The translations under genes were made by a program, and so were the position numbers. From contig JAFZWE010000011.1 of assembly GCA_017617445.1 (NCBI GenBank), positions 1 to 50,321 of the forward strand: a stretch of 50,321 nt of DNA, written 5' to 3'. This document shows positions 32,424 through 41,309 of this stretch, in pieces. The notes beneath the pieces are model-generated. The model had not been told where the DNA came from. It ran no database searches and worked only from the letters and a program-made list of their open reading frames with translations. Origin of the DNA: Bacteroidales bacterium (GTDB lineage: Bacteria; Bacteroidota; Bacteroidia; Bacteroidales; WCHB1-69). Position 1 is the first letter of the stretch, and each line of letters opens with the position of its first letter.

Positions 32424-33493
32424 TCTGTAAACTTCACTTTGCGCCAGCGAAGGCAGCCCAACAACCACTTGGGTATGGGTTTAACGACATCCCATTTTTT
32501 GAGATTCAAATACCACCCCAGTTTTTTCAGGATAGGGATGCGATGAGTTTCTACAAATTCAATAAGGGTGCCGTCAGGGTCTTCAATATAAGTGAAGTGA
32601 CCCGATGCTTCCCCCATGTCAAACACATTCCCACTGGGACAGCTATCCACGGTAAAGGGGTATCCTTTTTCTGTGCAGAATTTTTCCAAAGCTCTCATAT
32701 TGACCACATCCATACATAATTGGATAAACCCAGGATCTCCCCAGAAGCGGTTCTCAAAAATCTTCCGCGGTTCGCGGTCCAGGGCCACAACCAGCTCAAC
32801 ATAACTCTTGCCGAAGATTTCGGAGAAGTTCCCTTGGCGTGGGCGACTGTGGGTGAGCAGCACACGGCGGTAGGTTTCTTCACTTCCTTCCACAAAACCC
32901 CAGTCGTTGAAAACCCCAGTCTTGTCGTAAATCACCTGGTCATATCCCAAGATGTCACGATAGACGGTCAGTGATTTTTCTATATCGGTCACGCCGATCA
33001 TCACGCCCAACGCCCCGCCGGAATTGCGGTGCATATCCCTATAAACATCTTTGTATTCAACAATTTGAAAATAATTTCCCCACGGGTCTTCTATCCAGAA
33101 AGTTTTCGTTTCGTCCGGAGCGATTTCAATGGCGCTCACCTTGTCATATTTGGCAGTAATCTCTTCGTAAAAAGACTGGGCGTCTCTGCATTTCACCTTG
33201 GCAGCGAAGATGCCGAGGTCGCCGACTTGGATTTTAAAATTTACCGGTATGGGCTTTCTTTCAGAATATTGCCATATTTCAAAGCCGCCGCCGCCCTGCA
33301 TATTAATGGCGATGCACGCATGTCGTTTGTGGGGTTGGTTTCCGGTATAAGGCAGCATGAGTTCCGCCACCGTGTCATCTTCCAAAACCCGGATATTCAT
33401 CTGGAACATTTCGGCATACCATTTCCATGACTCGGTAAAATTCTCCGTGCCCACTCCGACTTGCTGAATGCCTGTAATCAAAAAATTATCCAT
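32420..33493 (-). CDS. VOC-family protein with two glyoxalase/bleomycin-resistance folds
   Basis: 357 residues. Two VOC halves are seen: about 5-150 (ITGIQQVGVGTENFTESWKW ... FWIEDPWGNYFQIVEYKD) and about 160-305 (GVMIGVTDIEKSLTVYRDIL ... FTYIEDPDGTLIEFVETH), each ending with the E-D-P-(W/D)-G motif that carries a metal ligand Glu. The C-terminal 50 residues are basic and hydrophobic (KKWDVVKPIPKWLLGCL), perhaps membrane-associated. Probably a metal-dependent lyase, isomerase or dioxygenase; substrate unknown. The next upstream gene is an SDR 39 bases away; the two may form an operon for one small-molecule conversion. Confidence 0.85.
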   Translation of the reverse strand: MDNFLITGIQQVGVGTENFTESWKWYAEMFQMNIRVLEDDTVAELMLPYTGNQPHKRHACIAINMQGGGGFEIWQYSERKPIPVNFKIQVGDLGIFAAKVKCRDAQSFYEEITAKYDKVSAIEIAPDETKTFWIEDPWGNYFQIVEYKDVYRDMHRNSGGALGVMIGVTDIEKSLTVYRDILGYDQVIYDKTGVFNDWGFVEGSEETYRRVLLTHSRPRQGNFSEIFGKSYVELVVALDREPRKIFENRFWGDPGFIQLCMDVVNMRALEKFCTEKGYPFTVDSCPSGNVFDMGEASGHFTYIEDPDGTLIEFVETHRIPILKKLGWYLNLKKWDVVKPIPKWLLGCLRWRKVKFTD

Positions 33494-33532
33494 GTATGTA
33501 TTTTCTATATGATTATCTATTAAATTACTGAA

Positions 33533-34333
33533 TTACATTGACTTTACCTTTCTTGCGAGGCGGACACACAAACCGGGGAAAAGGCTTTTGATATGAGCCA
33601 TCAGCAGTTCTGTGCTTCCCACCAGCACCTCACGTTTTTTCCGATAAATGGCATTGACGATTTTATCGGCGGCCTTTTGAGGAGTTATTCCGTTGGCTTG
33701 TCCGGCGTCCATCTTGCCATGCTGTTTTCCGCCTTTGTCAAGGGCATAGAAAGAGATGTTGGTTTGCACACGACCCGGACAGACGATAGTGACCCGGATA
33801 TTTTTGTCGTAGTATTCGGCATGAACGGTTTCAAAAAAACCGTAAAGGGCGTGTTTGGCGGAACTGTAAGCACAGCGCAACGGAAAACCAAAGCGACCCG
33901 CAATACTGGTAGTCACGACAAATTGTCCGCCGCCCGCCTCCAACATTTTGGGCAGCAGGGCTTTTGTTATCATCACTGGGGCAAAATAATCCACATCCAT
34001 AATTTTATGGATCATGCTCATTTCTGTGTCAATAGTGTTGGTTCGCTGACTGATGCCTGCATTGTTATACATAATGTCCACGCGGCCGAACTTTTGCCAC
34101 GCTTCTTCTGCCAAAGCTGGAACACCTTCCAAATCAATCAGATTATAGGGGAGGATGGCCACATCAGCGGCGCCCTTGTCCAGGCAAGACTGCTTCACTT
34201 CCTGCAGTTTGTCTTCTTCCAAGGCGGTAAGGATGAGGGTGGCGTTTTCTTCAGCCAGACGGTAAGCGGTAGCTTCTCCGATGCCGGAAGAGGCTCCCGT
34301 AATCCAAATTATTTTTCCTTTAAACTTCTGCAT
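33533..34333 (-). CDS. Short-chain dehydrogenase/reductase (DHRS7-like)
   Basis: 266 residues. ITGASSGIGEATAYR for NAD(P), MYNNAGISQRT, catalytic Ser in TTSIAGRFG, YSSAK (Tyr-x3-Lys), CPGRVQTNIS. The C-terminal VLVGSTELLMAHIKSLFPGL is hydrophobic and basic, as in the membrane-linked DHRS7 group acting on lipids or sterol-like substrates. Lies between rfbA, separated by a hairpin, and the VOC gene. Confidence 0.88.
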   Translation of the reverse strand: MQKFKGKIIWITGASSGIGEATAYRLAEENATLILTALEEDKLQEVKQSCLDKGAADVAILPYNLIDLEGVPALAEEAWQKFGRVDIMYNNAGISQRTNTIDTEMSMIHKIMDVDYFAPVMITKALLPKMLEAGGGQFVVTTSIAGRFGFPLRCAYSSAKHALYGFFETVHAEYYDKNIRVTIVCPGRVQTNISFYALDKGGKQHGKMDAGQANGITPQKAADKIVNAIYRKKREVLVGSTELLMAHIKSLFPGLCVRLARKVKSM

Positions 34334-34339
34334 ATCATT

Positions 34340-34372
34340 AAAATAAGAGAGGAACGCATTGCACTCCTCTCT
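34340..34372 (-). terminator. Probable terminator of rfbA
   Basis: AGAGAGGA (34346-34353) pairs with TCCTCTCT (34365-34372) around an 11-base loop, followed on the minus strand by TATTTTAAT. The T tract is imperfect and it overlaps the leader of the SDR gene, so partial read-through is likely. Confidence 0.55.
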
Positions 34373-34377
34373 GAATA

Positions 34378-35244
34378 TTAATTTTCACTAATCAACTTCA
34401 AAAGATACTCACCGTATCCACTTTTTCGCAACGGCTCGGCAATTTCACGCAATTTTTCAGCACTGATAAACCCCTGTTTGTAAGCAATTTCCTCTATACA
34501 TCCCACCATCAGGCCCTGTCTTTCCTCCACCACTTGCACAAACTGGGTGGCTTCTATCAAGGAACGGAAGGTTCCTGTATCCAGCCAAGCGGTTCCTCTA
34601 TCTATTTTACAGACTTTCAATTTTTTATTTTCCAAATAATAACGGTTGACATCCGTAATCTCATACTCGCCGCGGGCACTGGGTTTGATGTTGGCGGCCA
34701 CCTCCACTACGGAATTGTCGTAAAAGTAAAGTCCGGGAACCGCATAATTGGATTTGGGGTGTTGGGGTTTCTCCTCAATGGAGACGGCATTCATGTTTTC
34801 ATCAAACTCCACCACACCATAACGTTCCGGATCAGAAACATGATAAGCGAAAACGATTCCCCCATCCGGATCATTGTTGAGGTGCAGATTATGTTCAAAC
34901 TCACTCCCATAGAAAATATTGTCCCCCAAAACCAGCGCCACCTTGTCCTTGCCGATAAACTCTTTTCCCAGCACGAAAGCTTGGGCCAATCCGTTGGGCA
35001 CATGCTGTACGACATATTCAAACCGACATCCGAGGCGGCTGCCATCACCGAGGAGGCGTTCAAAATGGGGAAGGTCCACTGGGGTGGAGATGACCAGAAT
35101 CTCCCGTATGCCGGCGGAGAGCAGTGTGGAGAGAGGATAATAGATCATCGGTTTGTTGTAAATAGGCATCAGCTGCTTGCTCATGGCGAGAGTCAAAGGA
35201 TGCAGGCGTGTGCCGGCTCCTCCGGCGAGAATAATTCCTTTCAT
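34378..35244 (-). CDS. rfbA: Glucose-1-phosphate thymidylyltransferase
   Basis: 288 residues from the ATG at 35242-35244. [20 protein letters not shown] followed by [12 protein letters not shown] is the nucleotide-binding signature; [49 protein letters not shown] and TAWLDTGT complete the RmlA set. It makes dTDP-glucose, first step to dTDP-rhamnose and related sugars of surface polysaccharides. The rfbB, C and D genes are not in the window, so rfbA is separate from them here. Confidence 0.96.
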   Translation of the reverse strand: MKGIILAGGAGTRLHPLTLAMSKQLMPIYNKPMIYYPLSTLLSAGIREILVISTPVDLPHFERLLGDGSRLGCRFEYVVQHVPNGLAQAFVLGKEFIGKDKVALVLGDNIFYGSEFEHNLHLNNDPDGGIVFAYHVSDPERYGVVEFDENMNAVSIEEKPQHPKSNYAVPGLYFYDNSVVEVAANIKPSARGEYEITDVNRYYLENKKLKVCKIDRGTAWLDTGTFRSLIEATQFVQVVEERQGLMVGCIEEIAYKQGFISAEKLREIAEPLRKSGYGEYLLKLISEN

Positions 35245-35274
35245 ACAATCAGGTCGTGTTAAAATATCACGGTG

Positions 35275-35282
35275 CAAAAATA
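35275..35282 (-). promoter_or_regulatory. Putative -7 box for rfbA
   Basis: TATTTTTG on the minus strand matches TAnnTTTG; 30 bases before the ATG at 35244. No -33 TTTG seen. Confidence 0.3.
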
Positions 35283-35344
35283 CACATAATTATTTGTCTG
35301 GCGAAAGTTTTCTATCATCCTTTTTTACAACTCATTTGATTATA

Positions 35345-35372
35345 ATTCATTGCATGGACCATGCTTGTGAAT
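35345..35372. other. Imperfect 28-base palindrome between DUF721 gene and rfbA
   Basis: ATTCAT-TGCATGG-A-CCATGCTT-GTGAAT is largely self-complementary, with ATTCA/TGAAT-like ends and GCATGG/CCATGC centre. It could be an operator for rfbA or the end of the upstream operon; there is no T tract. Confidence 0.3.
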
Positions 35373-35388
35373 TGACCCACGGTGCATT

Positions 35389-35694
35389 TTACACCAGACA
35401 AATCTCGCGAACAACTTCCTTTCCTACCTTTTGGTTCACCAGATTCACCAAGGAAGAACGCTGGTTCAAAAGTTCAAAGCGGAACGATGCATTGTCTGTT
35501 TTCACAAACAAACGTCCCTTGTCGCACCACACTTTTTTGACCAATATCCGTTGGTTTTCCGGAATGAGTTCCAGCAAAACATTTTTTGCAGCATGTTCCT
35601 GAAACTCATCTTCCCGGTGCACCTGGTTCAGAAACTGCTTCAGTATCGCCGAAAAAGGGGCATCTTCCATATTTCTTTCTATTGCTGCCAACAT
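35389..35694 (-). CDS. DUF721 (DciA-like) protein
   Basis: 101 residues. The pattern FSAILKQFLNQVHREDEF followed by VWCDKGRLFVKTDNASFRFE and LLNQRSSLVNLVNQKVG fits DUF721, a small family with KH-like fold that includes the helicase loader DciA of bacteria lacking DnaC. The N-terminus could instead be Met9 (35670). It is the third gene of an apparent operon (31-base gap) behind two outer-membrane proteins. Whether it loads DnaB here or binds nucleic acid in another role is open. Confidence 0.72.
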   Translation of the reverse strand: MLAAIERNMEDAPFSAILKQFLNQVHREDEFQEHAAKNVLLELIPENQRILVKKVWCDKGRLFVKTDNASFRFELLNQRSSLVNLVNQKVGKEVVREICLV

Positions 35695-35724
35695 AACGAG
35701 AGATTCAGTGAGTTATTATTTTTT

Positions 35725-37788
35725 TTAACGGATATGAAAAATGATTTGTGCAGCCACCTCGCTCTGGGTATGTCCCTTGACGGCTGACAAACCTGAACTG
35801 ATTTCTTCGCGGTCATCGTAACAAGTTTGAGAAAATCGGAACTGTAAATCCAGAAAAGCGATGCCGTAATTGGCCAAAAAAACGTAGCGCATCCCTTTCC
35901 CGTAATGATTTTTGATGGTGAAGGCATACAGCAAATCCGGTTCATAGGCGGGCAACCGTTCCTCATACGAATCGGTATCAAAAAATGCTGCACGCAGTTG
36001 GAAAGAGAGCCCCCATTTTTCTATTTTCACGCCCACGTCTTGGAGAAGCAGCAGTCCGCAGCGAAGCGGTTCGTGCCTGGCGGCATGGAAAAGCCCGGCC
36101 ACCGCGGTTTTCAACTCCAGCCATGACACTGGCTGCCAGAGCAGATTCAGCCGCACCGTATGCTCATCTGTTAAGAGGGTACCATTGTAATATCCATTGA
36201 TTTTCATGTTTTTTTCCTTCCACTTCAAGCGATAACAGAGGGTGGCGGTCAGGCTTTTGAACGGGTTGATGGCGAATTTGGCGCCACCATCAAAGCCCAC
36301 CCCCGGTTTGTCGGCTTGATAGCGCAGCCAAGCCGACCGGTACAAGTCGGCATTCAGGTAGAGGGCGGTGCGGCGACCCGTGACGAAATCGGCGGCAAGA
36401 TAGAGCCCGAGCTCGTTATTTGTATTGCCGCTGCAGAACCCACTGCCGTTCAAAGCCACAAAATGGCGGCTGTAATAGCGGAATAGTGCTGAAATCCTGC
36501 ATCTGGGGTCCACATCGCAAATCCAACCTTGGAGGACAGCTGCGCCAACACGTTCATGATTCACGCTCATTCCGACCTCCCCGAAAAGAATTGTCTTATG
36601 CAGAATTACTTTGTAGTCCGCGCTGATGTTGGCAACACTTTTCCCAGAAAAGGAGTAGCGTTTATACAAGACCTCTGCGGGCAGCACTTCGGCGACGAAC
36701 TGTGTGTGTTGCGCCGTCACCCCCCATTCAAAGATTCTCTTTTTCATCTGGAAATGCGCCCCATACAAACGGTTTCTCAGCACATTTTTCTGAGCATTTT
36801 CCCGTTCGGTGCGATGATAGCCACTCACTGACAGTGAGCCTTCGTAGATGGGGGAACCAGTCTCATCGGAGGAAAGGAGGCCGTCAAAAAAGCGGTGGGA
36901 ATAGAACAGTGTGGCTGAATAGGAGGCATTGCCCAACACCACAGCCACCCCGCGGTGGTTGTCGCTCTCACTCATCGGGGCGGAAGCTCGCAACAGCACT
37001 GGGAAACGACGGATTTGCCCAGCCCCTCCCCCGCGCACTCCCATCGCTTTTCCTCCCATTACCAGCCCCTGCCCGAAATCCAACACATAATCCCCAATTA
37101 CCATATTCTTCAAAACGCCCATATTTTTCAAATTTACATAGAAAGCATAATGGTCAAAACCCTGTTTCTGAGCCCCGCGGAAAAACTGCTCCCCCGCATC
37201 CTTTTCTCCCGAAAGCGCCATTGAGAACCTGTCACCCGACTTATAGGAACATTTGACCGCCAGTCTCATGGGTGAGCCCATATAACCGTTCTCCTTTCCG
37301 GATTCATAACCTGCCTGTTTTTCAATATTCTGCCGATATCTCAGCAGCAGACTTCCTTGCGATGATTTGAAAAAAGAGCTCCACCTCTTCCCCGATGCTG
37401 CGGGGCGCACCTCCACATACGGAAGCATTTTCTCCACCTCCTCCCTTGAAAAACCGTCCACTGCGGCCAGTTCGTACACCGTCACCAAATCCCCGTACAA
37501 CTCCCGATAAAGCTGCAACTGGTAATACTGGTAATCGGTCCATTTCAGTATCGCCTGGGCAATTTCAGCAGAAACATCATTCAAGTTCACCTTCTGTTTT
37601 TCGTATTGCAGCAACTCCTCGCACTGGTCCGACAAATCTACTTGGTCCATTTCCTCCATCAGCTGATCCTGCATGCTTTCAAAAAGCATTTCCCCTTGGC
37701 TTTCCCAAAAGAGCAAAGAGTCTGTTTGGGCAAAAAGCCTGCCACACAGACAGCAGAATATTAAAATGAGCACAAGCAATGGTTTCAT
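35725..37788 (-). CDS. Outer-membrane beta-barrel protein with N-terminal helix-hairpin-helix domain
   Basis: 687 residues from the ATG at 37786-37788 (the frame runs on upstream without a signal peptide). Signal peptide MKPLLVLILIFCCLCGRLFA. Residues about 65-128 (KVNLNDVSAEIAQAI, ELYGDLVTVYELAAVDGFSR) look like the ComEA-type HhH DNA-binding motif. The rest (130-687) is made of alternating aromatic/polar strands with short turns and ends in IIFHIR, typical of an outer-membrane barrel. Operon with the upstream 273-residue outer-membrane protein (11-base gap) and the downstream DUF721 gene. Possible DNA-binding porin; function not established. Confidence 0.75.
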   Translation of the reverse strand: MKPLLVLILIFCCLCGRLFAQTDSLLFWESQGEMLFESMQDQLMEEMDQVDLSDQCEELLQYEKQKVNLNDVSAEIAQAILKWTDYQYYQLQLYRELYGDLVTVYELAAVDGFSREEVEKMLPYVEVRPAASGKRWSSFFKSSQGSLLLRYRQNIEKQAGYESGKENGYMGSPMRLAVKCSYKSGDRFSMALSGEKDAGEQFFRGAQKQGFDHYAFYVNLKNMGVLKNMVIGDYVLDFGQGLVMGGKAMGVRGGGAGQIRRFPVLLRASAPMSESDNHRGVAVVLGNASYSATLFYSHRFFDGLLSSDETGSPIYEGSLSVSGYHRTERENAQKNVLRNRLYGAHFQMKKRIFEWGVTAQHTQFVAEVLPAEVLYKRYSFSGKSVANISADYKVILHKTILFGEVGMSVNHERVGAAVLQGWICDVDPRCRISALFRYYSRHFVALNGSGFCSGNTNNELGLYLAADFVTGRRTALYLNADLYRSAWLRYQADKPGVGFDGGAKFAINPFKSLTATLCYRLKWKEKNMKINGYYNGTLLTDEHTVRLNLLWQPVSWLELKTAVAGLFHAARHEPLRCGLLLLQDVGVKIEKWGLSFQLRAAFFDTDSYEERLPAYEPDLLYAFTIKNHYGKGMRYVFLANYGIAFLDLQFRFSQTCYDDREEISSGLSAVKGHTQSEVAAQIIFHIR

Positions 37789-37799
37789 TATCAAATATA

Positions 37800-38621
37800 T
37801 TAGAAAGCAGAAGATCCAAACCGCCAGAATATTTGTGCTTTGGGGACAAATCCCAATGGAAGGTGGTATTCCCCCGAAACTCCCAACAGAAACTGTCGAT
37901 AGGCGAGCATGATGCTCACTGACATTCTGGGCGTAGGGCAACCTATCTTTAGGGAGAGGCAGAGGCAACGAATCCTGTATTTAGCCCCGACGAAAATCAT
38001 CAGTCGGCTTTGCAACTCTTTCTCCAACTGGGCTGTTAGAAGAATGTTTTTTCCGATTCTGTAATCCCATAAAAGGTTAAATCGCACAGGAAGTTTCTGC
38101 TTTCCAACGATTCCATAACGCAAACCTGCGGGATTCAGAACGGCAAAGCCCAGGCCCATGTTTTTTCCAAGAGCCGCATAGAGGGAGAGGTCAAACGAGA
38201 TGGAATGCAGGGCGGGCATCTCCTGTGCATGTTCCAGATAATAATAGAATTTCAGGCCGACAGAAAGATGTTTCCCGAATCCCCGCGCATAGCCAAAAGC
38301 CACAGAAACCTTTCCATAACGATGGTCTCCAAAGTGGCTCGCCTCTGCCGCAAAAGCATTCTGTCGGTATCGGAAGACGGCACCCACCTCTTCCAACATC
38401 AATGACTTGATACAGAATCTGTTTTCAAAAGAAACATGCAATTGATGAGACGTCAGGAACACCCCAGCCGCTCCATTCTCCAGCACCAAATCTCCATAAT
38501 GAAAATCAGACAGACTGACTGGAGTTTTTTCTTTTTTTAATAAAGTGTCCTGTTGGGCCGGGCATCTAAAAAAAACAAAAAAAAGCAGACAAAACCAGAA
38601 GACAGGGCACAAACGAGACAT
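37800..38621 (-). CDS. Outer-membrane beta-barrel protein of unknown function
   Basis: 273 residues with signal peptide MSRLCPVFWFCLLFFVFFRC ending PAQQ. The remainder shows barrel-like strands (VSVAFGYARGFGKHLSVGLK, LHSISFDLSLYAALGKNMGL, GVSGEYHLPLGFVPKAQIFW). It has some resemblance to the PorP/SprF-PorQ type outer-membrane proteins of Bacteroidota, but no diagnostic motif is seen. First gene of the operon with the HhH barrel protein, and about half the length of a typical large porin. Confidence 0.65.
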   Translation of the reverse strand: MSRLCPVFWFCLLFFVFFRCPAQQDTLLKKEKTPVSLSDFHYGDLVLENGAAGVFLTSHQLHVSFENRFCIKSLMLEEVGAVFRYRQNAFAAEASHFGDHRYGKVSVAFGYARGFGKHLSVGLKFYYYLEHAQEMPALHSISFDLSLYAALGKNMGLGFAVLNPAGLRYGIVGKQKLPVRFNLLWDYRIGKNILLTAQLEKELQSRLMIFVGAKYRIRCLCLSLKIGCPTPRMSVSIMLAYRQFLLGVSGEYHLPLGFVPKAQIFWRFGSSAF

Positions 38622-38643
38622 TGCAGTGATGGATTAGTGACTG

Positions 38644-38672
38644 CAAAGGTAACACCATCCCCCTGCCCCAAA
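38644..38672 (-). promoter_or_regulatory. Putative promoter of the outer-membrane protein/HhH/DUF721 operon
   Basis: TACCTTTG followed by CAG on the minus strand (plus 38644-38651) fits TAnnTTTG; TTTG (plus 38669-38672) lies 17 bases upstream. The ATG is 23 bases downstream. Confidence 0.42.
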
Positions 38673-38741
38673 CAAGGATTGTTCAAAACTTTTTTTCATT
38701 ATCCACTGAAAGCAGTGGACAACCTTCACATTTTTAAAGTT

Positions 38742-39233
38742 TTACTCTGATTCCTTGCGCGGGGTTATCAACACTTCCCGCAAAAGAACGAAATAGAAAA
38801 CCACAAAGGTAATACTCCAAATCACATCCATAAGCTGCATGGAAAGCGGCCCTCCAATAAGGAAATTAAGTCCTGCAAAAGTGAGAATTTGTGCAATGAC
38901 ATAGCAATGGAAACCGGAAGGCTTCATTTTGAGCATCAGGGCGGCACCCACCACGGCGAGCACATAGCACAATGCCAACAGGAAATACTTCCAGCTTGGC
39001 ACTTCCGCCATAAAATCCAAAGTGGTTGAAATCTGTTCATAAGCATCCTCCATGCCCATGCGCCCGTAAACGTCGGCCATGGCGGGGAGTTCGTTCTTGA
39101 CCAAAGGCATTCCCAGATAACTCAATGCCGAGAAGCCCGAATTGACAAAAGTGAGGATGCAGAGCACCACCAGCATAGGCCGCCGTCTCGGGGAATCTTC
39201 TTGAGGAATTGTTTCAGGATCAAATTCTTCCAT
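38742..39233 (-). CDS. Small four-helix membrane protein
   Basis: 163 residues from the ATG at 39231-39233. After an acidic N-terminus (MEEFDPETIPQEDS) come hydrophobic segments PMLVVLCILTFVNSGFSALS, YFLLALCYVLAVVGAALML, YVIAQILTFAGLNFLIGG and IWSITFVVFYFVLLREVL: four likely membrane helices. Family not recognised. Its start overlaps the end of tilS by 14 bases, so it is translationally coupled and last in the elbB-tilS operon. Confidence 0.75.
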   Translation of the reverse strand: MEEFDPETIPQEDSPRRRPMLVVLCILTFVNSGFSALSYLGMPLVKNELPAMADVYGRMGMEDAYEQISTTLDFMAEVPSWKYFLLALCYVLAVVGAALMLKMKPSGFHCYVIAQILTFAGLNFLIGGPLSMQLMDVIWSITFVVFYFVLLREVLITPRKESE

Positions 39234-40545
39234 GATATGTGATTTTATAATAATATTGTGTATGTTCATCGATTTTGAAGCGGCGGTCGGTGCGATGGCC
39301 CACAATCCATGCGATTTCACCGCCAACGCACAGCAATTTCACCTGTTGTTTGCTGAAACGGTCTAATTTATGGTTATTGAAAAAGTCGCTGAGTTTTTGT
39401 TTTCCCTGCATTCCAAAGGGGCAAAAGCTATCGCCGGCATGCCATCCTCGCAGCAGCACTGGAAATTGGAATTTGGCGGCATCTGCCAGCAAAATGTCCG
39501 TTTCTCGGCTGAAAATCGGCGGGATGTTGATGGAAAGAAGCTCCACCTCAAAGCCCTCTCGATCCAGTTCTTCTGCGGAATGGCACCATATCTCGGCCAG
39601 GGGCATCTCTTTTTGGGGCTGCAGTATTAAAAAAGTTCTATCCTTCAACAATTGATAATCTGCAGAATAAAAAAACGCTCCCGACTTTTCCGACAAAGCA
39701 CGGAAAATATTCCGGCACACGTCTTCAGAAAAACCGAATGGTTTGAGTATTTCATACAAGAGCAGAAGTCCATCGGGATGCGATTGCAATTTTTGGATAG
39801 AAATCTGCCATTTTTCACCATTTTTCTGCATTATTTCACTTGAAAAGAGCCTCACTTGCCTTTCATAAAAAGCAAATTGTTGCTGAAAATGTGCAATATT
39901 CTTGGTAAAAGTGGCAATAATTTCAGGATTTATGACACGCAATTCAGGCATCACAGCATGACGGATTCTATTTCTGTGATATTGTTGGGAGAAATTAGAG
40001 GCGTCTGTTCTATAATCAAGATTTTGTTTTTCAATATAATGCAAGATTTCATCCACCGAAAATGGGAGGAAAGGACGCAAGAATTTCCCTTGTAGGGGAG
40101 GGATACCTGTCAAACCTTTCAGTCCGGTGCCGCGGGCGAGGTTCAGGAGCAAGGTTTCAGCATTGTCGTTGGCATGATGGGCGGTCACCACGAAATCATA
40201 GTCTTTGTCCATCTCCGCGAACCAGGCGTAGCGCAAGTCGCGGGCCACCATTTCCACTGATTTCCCGCTGTTTTTCTGCACATCGAGGGTATTAAAGTGC
40301 TTGACATGACATTTTTTTTGGTGTGTTTCCGCCCATTCCCTCACAAAATGTTCATCTTCATTGGAATCCGTTCCCCGGAGGTGAAAATTGCAGTGGGCAA
40401 TTTCAAAATCCAGGTGGCAGGAAAAAAAGAGATGAGCCATAGCGATGGAGTCTTTGCCTCCACTGACGGCGAGCAGGAACCGTTTGGTTTCAGGATGTGG
40501 AACCAATGAACAAAGATGCCGGTAGAAAGACTCTTTCTCCACCAT
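39220..40545 (-). CDS. tilS: tRNA(Ile)-lysidine synthetase
   Basis: 441 residues from the ATG at 40543-40545; an ATG at 40596 would overlap elbB. N-terminal PP-loop ATPase with LLAVSGGKDSIAMAHLF, AHCNFHLRG, VVTAHHANDNAETLLLNL and RPFLPFSVDEI; a central helical domain; and a C-terminal TilS domain (GWHAGDSFCPFGMQGKQKLSD, IAWIVGHRTDRRFKID). It modifies C34 of tRNA-Ile(CAU) to lysidine so that it reads AUA. Essential in most bacteria. Second in the operon, 25 bases after elbB. Confidence 0.95.
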   Translation of the reverse strand: MVEKESFYRHLCSLVPHPETKRFLLAVSGGKDSIAMAHLFFSCHLDFEIAHCNFHLRGTDSNEDEHFVREWAETHQKKCHVKHFNTLDVQKNSGKSVEMVARDLRYAWFAEMDKDYDFVVTAHHANDNAETLLLNLARGTGLKGLTGIPPLQGKFLRPFLPFSVDEILHYIEKQNLDYRTDASNFSQQYHRNRIRHAVMPELRVINPEIIATFTKNIAHFQQQFAFYERQVRLFSSEIMQKNGEKWQISIQKLQSHPDGLLLLYEILKPFGFSEDVCRNIFRALSEKSGAFFYSADYQLLKDRTFLILQPQKEMPLAEIWCHSAEELDREGFEVELLSINIPPIFSRETDILLADAAKFQFPVLLRGWHAGDSFCPFGMQGKQKLSDFFNNHKLDRFSKQQVKLLCVGGEIAWIVGHRTDRRFKIDEHTQYYYKITYHGRI

Positions 40546-40570
40546 GAATCCGGAAGTGGAAGGGCCGAGT

Positions 40571-41218
40571 TTACATATATTCCAGCATGGTCTCAACGAG
40601 ATTTTCAGCGCTGTCGGCGATATCGGAGATGGAAGCGGGAAGCATGTAGCAGGGGGTAGTGAAAATCTTGTTGGGTTTGTCGGATATCACCTCTGTAATC
40701 TGGGTATTCACATGGGAGGCTCCCATTTTTTCCACATCGCTGATGGTGGCCGGATCGGAGCCGACGGTGACGGTAATATCGCCGAGCACCTTGGCGACGA
40801 GCACCGGGGAGATGCAGAGTGCTCCGATGGGTTTTCCTGCCTTGTGGGTCTCCACAATGGCGCGGCGCACAGATTCAAGCACTTGGGCATTGGCGCCGTC
40901 GAAAGCATACGTGAACAGGTTCTTGGCTACACCGAAGCCGCCGGGAAGCATCAAGGCGTCAAAGTCGGCGGGGTTGTATTGGGAAATCTCCTGGATTTCG
41001 CCGCGGGCGATACGGGCGGCTTCCACCAGCATATTGCGGTTACCTTCCATCGGCTGGCGGGTAAGGTGGTTCATCACATGATATTGGGGTTCATCGGGAG
41101 CAAAAATCGTATAGGTGCATTCATTCCTGTCAATGGCCAGCAGAGTCATCACACTCTCATGGATTTCGGAGCCGTCAAGATGCCCGCAGCCGTTTAAAAT
41201 CACTGCAAATTTTTTCAT
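40571..41218 (-). CDS. elbB: ElbB family glyoxalase (DJ-1/PfpI superfamily)
   Basis: 215 residues. KFAVILNGCGHLDGSEIHE, YNPADFDALMLPGGFGVAKN and the nucleophile elbow KPIGALCISPVL with Cys135 match ElbB, a DJ-1-like protein with weak glyoxalase activity linked to isoprenoid production in E. coli. First gene of an operon with tilS and the small membrane protein. Promoter boxes lie 40-68 bases upstream. Confidence 0.93.
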   Translation of the reverse strand: MKKFAVILNGCGHLDGSEIHESVMTLLAIDRNECTYTIFAPDEPQYHVMNHLTRQPMEGNRNMLVEAARIARGEIQEISQYNPADFDALMLPGGFGVAKNLFTYAFDGANAQVLESVRRAIVETHKAGKPIGALCISPVLVAKVLGDITVTVGSDPATISDVEKMGASHVNTQITEVISDKPNKIFTTPCYMLPASISDIADSAENLVETMLEYM

Positions 41219-41257
41219 ATCAAGGGTATTAAAATATATTCTTCAAGAATTCCGGCG

Positions 41258-41286
41258 CAAAGATACACTTTTTTCGGAATATCAAA
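41258..41286 (-). promoter_or_regulatory. Putative promoter of the elbB-tilS operon
   Basis: TATCTTTG followed by CGCC on the minus strand (plus 41258-41265) matches TAnnTTTG, with TTTG (plus 41283-41286) 17 bases upstream. Leader about 35 bases. Confidence 0.45.
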
Positions 41287-41309
41287 AGAGAAGGGGAAAG
41301 TCTTGTTGG

